This document shows positions 1 through 10,656 of a stretch of DNA of 64,000 bases, in pieces. The first letter of the stretch is position 1. The number at the start of each line of letters is the position of its first letter. The stretch lies in the NCBI GenBank assembly GCA_023897205.1, contig JAHWDD010000002.1, forward strand, positions 4,464,001 to 4,528,000, read 5' to 3'. Source of the stretch: Exophiala sp. HKRS030 (taxonomy: Eukaryota > Ascomycota > Eurotiomycetes > Chaetothyriales > Herpotrichiellaceae). The position numbers were made by a program, and so were the translations under genes. The notes under the pieces were generated by a model that saw nothing but the letters and a program-made list of their open reading frames with translations, searched no databases and was not told the origin of the DNA.

Positions 1-289
1 TAAACACAAACATACGCATCTTGGTCAGCCGTGCAATCACCCCCATTCGCTCACCATTTCGAATCTACCTCGCTCATTCACTTGATCGCCTTGCCACAAA
101 CCCCTCTGTTCGTCCCACAGCCTGTCGAGCCCAGCGCAGGCGCTGGTTCTCTTCCTCCAGAGTAATTTCTCCTATTCGGCCAATCTTGCGCTGGTGAACC
201 TTCTGTACGTGCCCTTAATGACAATGCCATTGTGGAAAATTGGTGGATGACCCGCTGACATTCCATTCTCTCTCTCTCTTACAGCCATC
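1..289 (+). other. 5' flank of the chitin synthase gene
   Basis: No gene is visible here. A pyrimidine-rich tract followed by TTACAG ends at 284, six bases before the chitin synthase ATG. It looks like the 3' end of an intron in the 5' leader, but I could not place the matching donor with confidence. Confidence 0.35.
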
Positions 290-3200
290 ATGTCGGAACC
301 ACGCCGGCCACGACCTGCCACCTCACCAACCCGAGATAAAGCCCATTCTCCCTATCGAGATTCTCCTTCCCGTCGTCCTAGGGACGTCGAGACCGGCGCC
401 TATAGCCAACCTCGCAATTCTCCCTACTCGCATTCAAGAGTCAATCACGATCACGGTCCGCCGTCCCCTAGTTCAAGGACTGGAGACTGGGAACCCATCA
501 TGTCAGTTCCTCTCAATCAGAGCGAATTGGGCCGCAAGAAATCTCTGGTTCGTCCTGAACGGAATCGCATCGACCGAGATCACCCCAATTACCACTATCG
601 CAAACATGCCCAAAACATGGAGGTCTTCCCATCGACGACAGGCAACGATCCTGTCATCGAAGATCCCGCCGAGGCTGGCCGTACTGTAAGCTCAGAAAGC
701 AGCAACGCTAGCGCTCCCATCACAGAACCTAAGTTCCAAACTCAACGAACAAAGTCAAGAGTCCCTGGAACCATCGAGCCAGTCGGCAAGAAGAGACAGC
801 CTCGCAAGTTGACAAGAAAGGATACTCGGAACATGACAGAGGAAGAGAAGAGGCATCAGAAAGAATTGGACAAGATTAAACCCCCAGTGCTTGGAACATC
901 TATTGCGCTATCATTACCTTTTGGGCCCCCGATTTTATCCTTCATTGTTTTGGAATGCCTGCAAGGGCCCAGAGACGAGCATGGAGAGAAAAGGTCGGCC
1001 TGATCAGTATCATCCTCCTCATCGCAGGTTTTGTCGGTTTCTTGACCTTTGGTTTTACTCAGGCCGTTTGTGCTGCCCCAGGCCTCCGTCTGAAGATCAA
1101 CAATGTGGACAGCGGTTATATGATTTTCCATGGCGAAGCATATAATCTCGACGGCTCCATGCATCCGGCCGCTCTGGGTGTACCCCTAGACACGAATGTT
1201 CTCTACGACTTGCCACACAAATACGGTGGTCAAGATGGAAGTTTCATGTTTCAAAAAGTCAATGGCGATTGCAAAGATTTGATCACCCTTGCCCCAGGCT
1301 CTGATGTGCCCACAAATTCCGATGGTGATCTGGCCTGGTATTATCCTTGTGTTGCCTTCAATCAGGACGGGTCTACTCCTGTCAACACGACTGTGCCGTA
1401 CTACCTGGGCTATTCTTGTCATACCACTGTCAAAGCAAGAGATACCTTTTTCCATTTGAGGAAGGCCGGAGAGGTCTTCTTTACCTGGAATGACGTAAAA
1501 AATGCCAGTCGGAATTTGGTCGTTTACTCAGGATCAGTCATTGATTTGGACCTTTTGAGGTGGTTCAACGATAGTCAAGTTGCCTGGCCAACTCAATTTG
1601 ACGAACTTCGGGAGAATGAGCAGATCAAAGGAATGGATATCACCCACGTTCTTCAGTCTTCTGCCGACAAGAAACTTGGCCGATGCCTCACACAAATCGC
1701 AAAGGTTGGCTCTATTGACACCGAGACCGTTGGGTGTATCGCGTCAAAAGTCGTTCTCTATGTTTCCCTGGTCTTCATTCTAGCCATCGTTCTGGCCAAA
1801 TTCTTCCTCGCACTTGCGTTCCAGTGGTTTCTCGCTCGGAAATTTGGGGCCGCGAAAACCTCACAGACATCTGATCCGAAGAAAAGAGCCAAACAAATTG
1901 AGGAGTGGTCCAATGACATTTACAGACCAGCTCCTAAGATCACTGATCCCGCAAGTACCGTCACTGGTTCTGATGGACGGACCAGCAAACGTGGTAGTAT
2001 GCTCTTCCCACAGACTTCGCGATTCACAAGTCCTTATGCCGTCGATCGTCTCAACAAGTCCAACCGTCCTCCTCCAACAACAATGACAAGTCAATCATCA
2101 AATGCTAGACTTATCCAGCCCGGAAGCGGAATCTACAAACATGGCTACAACAGTAGTCAAGGAACTTTGGATTTGCCCTCAAGAATGAGTGTAGGTCCGA
2201 GCAGATCCAGCTTACTCCTTTCTGGACATGACACGCATGTGGATGACTCCAGACTTAGCAATCCTCTAGGGTTCATTCACGAGAACGTCGTACCTCAACC
2301 ACCTCCTGAATGGCAGCCTTTTGGGTATCCTCTGGCTCATGTCATCTGCTTGGTCACAGCATACTCTGAAGGCGAAGATGGTATTCGAACCACACTAGAT
2401 TCCATTGCGACGACGGATTATCCTAACAGTCATAAAGCCATTCTTGTCATTTGTGATGGTATTATCAAGGGCAAAGGTGAAAGTCTTTCCACTCCTGATA
2501 TTGTCCTTGGAATGATGGGTGATTTTGTCGTTCTCCCAGAAGATGTCCAAGCTTTCTCATATGTTGCCGTTTCAAGTGGTTCCAAACGACACAATATGGC
2601 AAAGGTCTACGCTGGATTCTACGATTATGGCCAGAACTCGGCTATCGACCCGACCAAACAACAACGAGTGCCAATGGTGGTCGTTGTGAAATGCGGAACT
2701 CCTGATGAGGCTAGTGCCAGTAAACCAGGGAATCGAGGCAAACGTGACAGTCAAATCATTCTCATGTCCTTTCTACAAAAAGTCATGTTCGATGAACGCA
2801 TGACAGAACTCGAGTTCGAAATGTTCAATGGTCTCTGGAAAGTCACCGGGATGTCTCCCGACTTTTATGAAATGGTTCTCATGGTTGACGCCGATACCAA
2901 AGTTTTCCCTGACAGTCTTACACACATGATATCTGCCATGGTCAAAGATCCTGAGGTCATGGGCTTGTGCGGCGAGACCAAGATTGCAAACAAAAACCAA
3001 TCTTGGGTTTCACGTATTCAAGTCTTTGAATATTTCATTTCGCACCATTTATCTAAATCATTTGAATCCGTCTTTGGTGGTGTCACTTGTTTACCAGGAT
3101 GTTTCTGCATGTATCGAATCAAATCACCAAAAGGTGGTCAAAACTATTGGGTCCCAATCCTAGCAAATCCGGATATCGTTGAACATTATTCCGAAAACGT

Positions 3201-3990
3201 TGTCGACACCCTACACAAGAAAAACTTGCTTCTTCTCGGTGAAGACAGATATCTTTCCACCCTTATGCTCAAAACCTTCCCTAAACGAAAGCAGGTCTTT
3301 GTACCACAAGCTGTTTGCAAGACAACTGTACCGGATAAGTTTAGCGTCCTGCTATCTCAGCGTCGTCGTTGGATCAACTCTACAGTCCACAATCTTATGG
3401 AACTCGTTTTGGTACGCGACTTGTGTGGTACATTCTGCTTCAGCATGCAATTCGTCGTCTTTATCGAATTGATCGGTACTTTGGTTCTCCCAGCTGCAAT
3501 CGCCTTCACTTTCTATCTGATCATCATTTCTATCGTCAGACGACCGGTACCCGTCATTCCTCTAATCTTGTTGGCCCTTATTTTGGGTCTTCCTGCGATC
3601 TTGATTGTACTGACGGCACATCGATGGTCGTATATTCTTTGGATGTTGATTTATCTATTGTCTCTACCCATCTGGAATTTTGTCCTTCCTACGTACGCAT
3701 TTTGGAAATTCGATGACTTCAGCTGGGGTGATACTCGAAAGACTGCGGGTGAAAAGACCAAGAAAGCAGGCATTGAATATGAAGGAGAATTTGACAGTAG
3801 TAAGATTACCATGAAGCGATGGGGTGATTTCGAAAGAGGTAAGAGTTTAAATCTTCGAGTGTTGATGGAGGTATTCGCTGACTAATGGATATCAGAACGA
3901 AGAGCACATGCGAACGGGATTCCATGGACAAATCGACCCCAAAGTGGATATGCTTCGACTCAAACTTTTGATCGATATACCGACTACTGA
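290..3990 (+). CDS. CHS3: Class IV chitin synthase (Chs3-type), with an apparent one-base frameshift
   Basis: This integral membrane glycosyltransferase polymerises UDP-GlcNAc into cell-wall chitin. Exons are 290-3838 and 3896-3990; the 57 bp intron has donor GTAAGAG and branch site CTGACTAAT. With one base restored in the C run at 881-885 the protein is about 1,214 residues, the usual class IV length. A basic, disordered N-terminus (1-200) precedes a helix near 236-260 and another near 488-515. The catalytic domain follows, with EDRYLS near 985 and the product-binding signature QRRRW near 1024. Several helices occupy about 1049-1140. As written, the reading frame leaves the conserved KPPSAW segment after K197 and reading resumes one frame over from base 886. 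No plausible intron repairs this, because no good donor lies just upstream. Family and class are secure from the motifs. The frameshift is probably a sequence error, but a real null allele cannot be excluded. Confidence 0.93.
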
Positions 3991-4600
3991 TTAATCCTTC
4001 TCGCCGCAGCAATACGAACGAACATTGATGATACGATGGTAACGAGAGGAACTTAGAAAAAGCTTGAGATATATATGGCGTTGAATCAATTCGCATTAAT
4101 GAAACTGATCAAACGATCAAGTTGTGCGTAGCATGTATTGGATTAGGGCATTGGGAGATGGACAATGTACAATGAATAGCATGTGCAACAACATTGGAAC
4201 AACGGCGTGGTATTCTGGATTTTTCGAAAGTTTATATACCTCTATTACTCCCAATGGAATAAACACTGCTATCTTTCTAGCATCATGATATCTTTCCTCT
4301 AGCGAAAATGTGATATCCGCATCGCTATCTTCTGCAGTCTTCGCTAACTAGGATTGGCTCCCAAATTATACTGTCCGTAGACACTGTCCACTACCCTCTA
4401 ATCTGAGCACAGCGAGATAGACCCTTCCACCCTTCCACCCTTCCACCCTTCCACCCTTCCACCCTTCCACCCTTCCACCCTCTTATCCACTATCCAACAG
4501 GAAAGCTGTTCACAACACCTATCTAGTTGGGCGTGGTTGTGGTTGGGGTAGGAGGCTTGGCCCGCAGACGAACGAATCGTGTCGTTTAACTTACTTAAAC
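3991..4600. other. Intergenic region downstream of chitin synthase
   Basis: It holds the 3' flank of chitin synthase and an 8-bp tandem repeat at 4422-4481. I see no other coding or RNA signal. Confidence 0.5.
4422..4481 (+). repeat. Tandem repeat (CCCTTCCA)n
   Basis: Seven perfect copies of the 8-mer CCCTTCCA run from 4422 to 4477, followed by a partial copy. The array is strictly pyrimidine-rich on the plus strand apart from one A per unit. It ends 120 bp before the ATG of the HET-like reading frame at 4601. It does not match the fungal telomere unit TTAGGG. Confidence 0.95.
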
Positions 4601-5155
4601 ATGGCGATCTGTGAATTCTGCGATAAGACGTTCTTCAAAGACCCACACTGGACGGCGAACAACTGCGAGAGAAATCCTCACCATTCTCATAGTGACGAGT
4701 GGGTAAAATCACTGCACGCCGCATGCTCGATTTGCACTTTGCTTGCGTCCAGAGCTCAAGATATCTGGTATGGGCACTCATCATATACCAATCCTATCTC
4801 CGTGGGAATAGACAGCGATGTTCACGCTCTTCGCTCTATGGAGGAGGATTTTGGCATGCCCCTTTTTGAAGGGACTTTGTTGAAGCTCTGCGATGCTGAC
4901 GGGTTTCTCATCACTTTCCGACCGTCCAGCGCGGAAGCCGTCACCACGCCTCAAATCAATAGGGAATTGGGCATTGGCCTTTGTGGCTGCCAAAGCTTCA
5001 ACATTTGCCCTATTGACCAAAGCAAGATTAACCCTACATTTGCGAAGGTGGCGCCGGAGCAAACATTTACGAGCACTTGCGACTTCGAGATACATCCCGG
5101 AGATTCTAGACAGATTCAAAAACGGCGTATCATTAGAGATCTGTGCGAGGAATGA
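4601..5155 (+). pseudogene. Possible N-terminal remnant of a HET-family (heterokaryon incompatibility) protein
   Basis: An uninterrupted 184-residue reading frame begins with a CxxC pair (CEFC) and then, after about 35 residues, HAACSICTLLASR. This is the kind of Cys-rich start that often precedes the HET domain in fungal incompatibility proteins. Another Cys cluster (CGCQSFNIC) lies near residue 130. The frame stops at 5155 before any recognisable HET domain, and I found no convincing continuation in the other frames out to 5500. It could be a truncated relic, a short gene of its own, or a gene with an exon I missed. The family assignment rests on general pattern resemblance only. No function should be read from it. 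Confidence 0.35.
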
Positions 5156-5675
5156 GGATGTGCAAAGATAGCTGACTGGCCATATGACGCAATTACGGTC
5201 GTTCGTCTCGAGCAGTCCTGGTTTAGAAAACAAAATCAAGGCTACAATATCCACGGCCGTTGATGGGATGTGGGTTGACCCTCCTACCAGAATATCTCCA
5301 TTCTGACATCAATGCTAGGTTCCTTCTCGCTCCGCTCCATATAGACTCCCTAGCACGAGAGCCCTGGTCCTTCATCGACATCAACCCTCATGATAGCTTA
5401 ATCTTCGGCCGCTCGCTGCAGCTTCTGCCAACTGCCAGATCCAAAACCAACAACCCCGCTTGGCATTGGGGCCGTTCACGTTTGTTCAAAAACTAGGCAG
5501 ACGACAAAGGTACATAAGTACTCCGTACCGTATCCACCATTATTCGACCTCTGCCTCCAAGAAGCTTTCTCTTCTCTCGCTCTACCTCTGAACTTGCATT
5601 TCAACTCTTTCGAGCTCTGCATTCATCATTGCCTCCATAAACAATGACCACACTACCGTCTGCCCCAGCCTAGAC
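5156..5675. other. Intergenic region
   Basis: There is no supported gene. A 78-residue open frame at 5260-5496 shows no recognisable domain and is left out. One exact TACTCCGTA lies at 5519-5527. A C/T-rich stretch from about 5530 to 5640 fits the promoter and leader of the gene at 5676. Confidence 0.45.
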
Positions 5676-6243
5676 ATGAGCATCACATCCCTCCATACAG
5701 CCTGGATCTTCCAAGCGATCGCTTCCTTTCCCACAGCGTTTGTCCTGGGGTGTAATGTCTTCGACAGTCTTTTTCAGCCTTACTACCTGAACGTGTACCG
5801 CTTTATCACTTATACATTCAACACCGTAAGCATCCCCCTCCTCGTATTGCCCTCCACTAACACCGCCACAGCTCTTCGCCTCAGGCATCATATTCATCAT
5901 CCTAGTCCAATGGAGCCTCGCTAAGCGCGGCGCATTGAACCTCCGATGGACGTTTCTTCTCGAGGTCTCGAAAGCTGGCATTGTGACCGTCATGTGGGCC
6001 TGGCTGTTACTCGATAGTATCTTCTACTGTCCATCCTACTACTATGATCTTCGCGCCAGGAGGATCGCCGTTGCGGCGATCAGTGTTATCTTGGTCCTGG
6101 TTCTCTTCTATCCGACGGCTGTGTACGCGGCGTACGCGAGGAAGACTGACGGCGGCGCTAACGATCAGGAATCCGGGAGACGGGTTGAAAGTACTGCGCC
6201 GACGGAGAATGAGAATACGCCGTTGCTCACGGAGAGAGTGTGA
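5676..6243 (+). CDS. Small four-helix membrane protein of unknown function
   Basis: Two exons (5676-5825 and 5872-6243) join in phase 0 across a 46 bp intron with GTAAGC donor, CACTAAC branch and ACAG acceptor. The product is about 173 residues. Four hydrophobic segments are visible: roughly residues 7-30, the stretch spanning the splice junction (LFASGIIFIILVQW), the TVMWAWLLLDSIFY region, and ISVILVLVLFYPTAVYAAY. A polar acidic tail ends in TPLLTERV; the ENxPLL arrangement resembles acidic di-leucine sorting signals, so an endomembrane or vacuolar location is possible. I do not recognise the family. The splice model is well supported because it keeps both hydrophobic halves in frame. The start could be another nearby ATG, but none fits better. 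Confidence 0.7.
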
Positions 6244-7264
6244 CTGTTAGCGTTGGAGCCTGCAGCTGTCGCAAATTTGGCCCTCTCGGCCTCGCGCAGA
6301 ACGGCATGGGTGTTATTGGTAGTTCTAAGATGCTACCCACCCTCTATGCTCCCGCAAGATCGCTTGCTTGGTCGCACTCCCTTTTGCTGAGAGCCTGAGA
6401 TTTTCTCGGCCAATTTAGCACTGTCGCCACTTAAGCCCATCCGGGGCGGCCTTTTCTGGGTTTCATATAGACTAAGAACCTATCGCTCTAACCGCGAGCC
6501 TGTCACAGACCCCAGCGAGACAGAAATGGATCTTGATATCCGACTTTGAAGACATCCCGCTACGAGGAAGTCGGAGATATATGCCTTACGGATCGTTCAA
6601 GGCTTGGCAGGTCATTTCAAGAGCTGCAGGCGCCACAACCTCGGCCACAACCGCTCGATTCGCTCCCAGCTTGGCGTGCACGGTGGACCTTATAAACATG
6701 GTCCATGGAGTTATGGATCTTTAGGAAGTCGAGTCTTTTGAGTGAATCGCGACCCTGTCTCGTCCTTGGTACCGCGACCCATACCGCCAAAGCTTGTCTG
6801 CGGGATATCGAGGATAAGGTATTTGGAGTCTCCCAGCATCCGGCCCCGGGGAAAATATTGCGATGGCTAGCAGTTGTGGGCCTGGTAGGCTGGTACAAAT
6901 CGCCAAAGCATTTTCAGGTTGGAATGGTCCTCACAAATTCGTCGATGTACTAACTATGTATCTATCTCTGCATTCCCACAGTATCTAGGTAGAGAGACAG
7001 AATTTAAAATGTAATCTCACCGGGACCACTGAGTACGTTCTAGCAACTTAGTTATGTTGACGCCTATCCTCTGCCTGTGCCTGTGCCTGTGCCGACGAGC
7101 TTGTGGCGCAAGGGTATACAACTCACATGGAAGCCAACAGCTCGCCCAGGGCGAGTCCTCGTTCGGCAAACAAAAGTGTGATCAACGCCTCGACGCTAGA
7201 GTTCTGTCGAGTGACCGTTTCACCTGCCAGGATTGAAACCCGAGTCCAACAGACCAGTGGGCCT

Positions 7265-7528
7265 TCATCGTAGAGAGTTGCGCACAGCCCGGGTGTGCAC
7301 CGGGTCGATTTTCTTGCCGTAGCAGTCGATTTCTGAGCGCTCGCTGACTGTAAAGCCTGCCTGGTAGTATTGTGCGCCGCTGAAGTACACGAACAACAGC
7401 GCGTTTGCCGTACCCAATGCCATCGCGTGACAGAGCAGTCCGAGCCGCAACTGTCGGTCGGGGTCTGTCAAGAAGGGTTGTCCTCCATATGCACAAACAC
7501 AAACACCGCCTCGCCGGACCCCACTCAT
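7265..7528 (-). CDS. Possible short coding exon or gene fragment
   Basis: An 87-codon minus-strand frame has features of real coding sequence. Third positions are mostly G or C. A hydrophobic stretch (LLCHAMALGTANALLFVYF) is followed by a charged tail (SERSEIDCYGKKIDPVH). The sequence starts to look protein-like at about YGGQPFLTDPDRQ. The piece may be the last exon of a small membrane protein whose upstream exons I could not find, or a degenerate copy. I do not recognise a family. A longer overlapping frame (7182-7787, same strand) reads as low-quality Arg/Leu-rich sequence and is probably its shadow. Confidence 0.28.
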   Translation of the reverse strand: MSGVRRGGVCVCAYGGQPFLTDPDRQLRLGLLCHAMALGTANALLFVYFSGAQYYQAGFTVSERSEIDCYGKKIDPVHTRAVRNSLR

Positions 7529-7811
7529 CCTGGTCCCTTCGCAGTGGTATTAGAGTCTTGATAGCGGATCCAAGCAGGTGTTTTTTGACCTGCCACTCAA
7601 GCAACGTGACCACTGACCAGTACGACTCCATACCTACATACCTGCATATATCCTTGTGCCGGAGTAGTGGCCTCAGAGCCCTCGACAGCGGGAGCCAGGT
7701 AGGTTGATTCGGCGGTTGAAGACGTGAACAGGGCGTTTGGGCATCTGCCAATGCTCGTCCCCGGAGCAATGAAATCAAGAGGGTCAACGGCGAGGTCTGG
7801 TATGGGACTTT

Positions 7812-7814
<3 letters not shown>

Positions 7815-7884
<70 letters not shown>
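7815..7884 (+). repeat. (AG)n microsatellite, about 35 units
   Basis: Seventy bases of uninterrupted AG dinucleotide lie in the spacer about 570 bp past the 3' end of the scytalone dehydratase gene. Such tracts are length-unstable. Confidence 0.98.
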
Positions 7885-7889
<5 letters not shown>

Positions 7890-8456
7890 TTGTTAGTTAG
7901 CACATTACATGTTGCATGTTGGGCCAGATGGTGGTAAGGTGGAGCCACGCTGGTACCGGGTGTGAGAGGGTATGCCGTATGTGGTATGCGGTGTTTTTGC
8001 TCTGCTGGGGTATATGAGAGGAGGGTTCTTGTCGGTTACTCTGGGGGAGGAACGGACGGAGGGAGAGAGGGAGTGAGAGCCATGGGCCGGGCTCGCCAGA
8101 CCAGAGAATGCGGGATGAGACAGGAGGTTAGGGGAAGAGAAGGAGATGGGTGACATGTCGGCTCAAGAACATTTTGATTTCAGATGGATTCTTCTGGTAT
8201 TGCTTTTCTATTTCGGTTCCTATCCTGTGTTCTACTTGTCCGCTGGGTGATACGTGGAGTAGGAGCAGAGGGCATTGCCGTCACAGCAAAGAGTGGTCAA
8301 AGGAGATGGAGTATTGGCACGGATAGAGAGGGAAAGGGAGAAAAGAAGAAAAAGAAGCGGAAGAGTTTAGTCTTCATCCTTGGCTCCTTGTTCCTCACTC
8401 CACGTTCCCTATAAATTCGGCCCAGTCCCTTTTTCCTGAACCTGATTTTCACCCTC

Positions 8457-9508
8457 TTACTTGGAAGGTGGGATACCCTCAGCCTGTTTAGCAACATTTT
8501 CAGCAACCTCCTTCTCATTGTCACCAAGTTCTTCACGGCCTGCTTCGAAAACCTTGTCAAAGTCATACTCGCCCCATCTGATATCTGGGTTGAGACCGGC
8601 AAATTTCCATTCGCCGTCAATCTTCTTATACCAATGTTGGTTGGACGAGTGAGCGTGACCCTTGACCAGGATCGCTGTCCGTGTCTCGTCCGTGTACTTC
8701 TGATGGGGTACTCGCAATTGGTGATATCCAATGATCTCGGTGTCAGACACCTTTTCAAACTTGGATGCACCACAGAAGTGCTGTGTCATCAATCGTGGAT
8801 CACCGAGGACATTGCGGTCGGAGATCATGGCGATGAAGTCTTCTGCAGGTAGGGCTTCCCATAGCTTATTCAGGAATGAGCGGTAATCGATGCGAAGCGT
8901 GGGTGCGACGATTTTGCGGAGACGGGCCCAGTCCTATGAAAGAGGAGAGGGAAGTTAGCCTAGGGCTCGTGATGAAGAAGGAGTGGGTGAAGGGACGGAG
9001 TGAAGGGCGAGTAGCAAAAGGAAGTAATTATATGGACGAGTCGAGGTACAAAGAATCCATGGCACGTCGGGCTGTGTCTGGTCTTACCTTGCTATCGTAG
9101 CTCTCGGCCCATTCGAAGTATGCGGTAAGGACACCTTGATAATCTGTTGAATCGAGGAGGAAAGGATTAGCAGTCTGTCTATCAGAGCATGTGTCTCGAG
9201 GATGCCGAGTCAAGAGGTGCGAGGGGCTCGTGGCTGATGATGATGATGTTGTTGACGGCGATGCTGACAGGGTGTCACTGCCTTTTCGCGACGGCGAACA
9301 ATATTTCAGAAACCACAAGTAATCTACCATGTGGTACCGTGTCATGTTCCTGTCCAGTTTCCCACACCGAGGTCATAGCGTTGAATGCATCCAGCGGTGT
9401 GGTCGGGGATTCAGGGGGTGGGATTGAGGGACGCTTTGGTGGGGAGAGCTGCACAGATTGTGGTTGAGACTTACCCTCCCAGGAGATCAGCTTGCTGTTA
9501 GAAGCCAT
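8457..9508 (-). CDS. SCD1: Scytalone dehydratase (DHN-melanin biosynthesis)
   Basis: This enzyme dehydrates scytalone to 1,3,8-trihydroxynaphthalene and vermelone to 1,8-dihydroxynaphthalene on the way to DHN melanin. Exons on the minus strand are 9508-9475, 9143-9088 and 8933-8457, with GTAAG donors at both introns; the product is 188 residues. Alignment from memory with the Magnaporthe enzyme shows every known active-site residue kept: Y27 and D28 (Y30, D31 there), Y47 (Y50), H82 (H85), H107 (H110), S126 (S129) and N128 (N131). The stretches GYHQLRVPHQ and HWYKKIDGEWKFAGL are family hallmarks. The C-terminal tail is a little longer than in Magnaporthe. No other melanin gene is seen in this window. 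Three CACGTG boxes lie about 0.9 kb upstream of the start codon. Confidence 0.97.
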
Positions 9509-10656
9509 GATGGTGACAGTGGGATTTGCAAGCGAGTAGAAAACAGAATGAATCTGAAAGACAATGACTTTTGGTATAGAGATGAGCAGATGGTGAACGG
9601 TAAGAATTAGAGTGTGAGAAACTCTGTTGTTCTTGTGTTATGTTTAGTATTATTATTATTCTTGGGGGGGGGCGGTCGTTAGACTTTAGGAGGGGTTCTT
9701 GGGTCACTTTGTCCCCTCGTGCCTGCCTCGTGTTTCTTGTCTCTTGCCCTCTTGCCTTTTGGTGTGGTTGACGGTGCATCGGACGTTTTTGGCCCCGATT
9801 AGTCCAATTCGCACACCGCCTTCTCCTCGTTCGTCCATCGACTCCGTACTCCGTCCTCGCTTCTGCCTCTATCAACTAATAGACTACAGACTAGCAAGTT
9901 TAGACATAATACCATACATGCTCAGTAGTGCTCTGTACACAGGTGTGAAAGACAAAAGATCGAGTCTTGAGAAATTACCGTGCGATGGCAATAATCTTTC
10001 CTATGGATCATGACTATGTCAACGGAGAAATCAACTCTGGGTTCGAGTGACGAGAACGCATGAACTCGGTAGAGTATGCGGCTAGAATTCCGGACATTGT
10101 AACGAGTACAACAGGTACTACCGTAGGATAGGCCCCCTACGGTTTGCCATATCTATACACCCCCAACCATTGGCGTCTTGGACCATCCGCAATGCTGTTC
10201 CTGAAAAGGTCTGTTGCTGTTTCCAACACATGCAAGCAGCGGGCGCTAGTCCGGGAGGGTGACTCTAAGCTGGAAGTTGCTCATTGGCCGGAATCACTCA
10301 TGATGCCCTCCTTGGCCCCTGATGTGGCTGGCGCGGGGTCCGGACGGGCCTTCTGGAGCCTCATTGGGGCCCACCGGTTGCCATTTTTGGATCCTCTGTT
10401 GTTCTCACCAGTTAGTCACGTGATATAAACCACGTGCCCTGATCACGTGCTGGCGGCCAACTTATGACTTGAGAACATCGAAATGTACTCCGTACATATA
10501 CGGTTTCCTTCTTCGTTTGTACGGTGGAATTTGGATTTACGAGTACGATACTGTGCCAGTCTAACGACGACCTCGCAGCAATTTGTCTCATTCGGACCTG
10601 CTACTGATACTACCGCTACTCACCCCCTCCTTCGGTCCAATCCGACGTCCACCACC
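9509..10656. other. Scytalone dehydratase promoter region and spacer
   Basis: This region lies between the start codon of SCD1 (9508, minus) and the stop codon of the Vint gene (10657, minus), so it holds the SCD1 promoter. A TTA microsatellite and a G8 run lie at about 9648-9673. There is an ACTCCGTACTCCGT variant at 9841, an exact TACTCCGTA at 10486 and a cluster of three CACGTG sites at 10417-10449. I see no gene. Confidence 0.5.
10417..10449. promoter_or_regulatory. Cluster of three CACGTG E-boxes upstream of scytalone dehydratase
   Basis: CACGTG occurs at 10417-10422, 10431-10436 and 10444-10449, spaced 14 and 13 bp. The first sits in TCACGTGA, the classic Cbf1/SREBP-type bHLH site. They lie 909-941 bp upstream of the SCD1 ATG and also just beyond the 3' end of the Vint gene. 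That bHLH factors act here is inference. Confidence 0.55.

Larger units (their letters stand above)
6244..8456. other. Long spacer between the small membrane protein and scytalone dehydratase
   Basis: It contains a GA microsatellite (7815-7884), one weak coding candidate on the minus strand (7265-7528), and nothing else I can support. Purine-rich plus-strand sequence at about 8040-8160 and 8320-8370 is low-complexity. Confidence 0.45.

Noticed and set aside
4422..4481. Internal telomere-like array
   Set aside because: The unit is CCCTTCCA (8 bp), not CCCTAA/TTAGGG.
7208..7275. tRNA-like stretch on the minus strand (GGGTTTCAATCCTGG resembles a T-arm)
   Set aside because: The T stem pairs only with wobbles, and I could not fold an acceptor stem or D arm around it.
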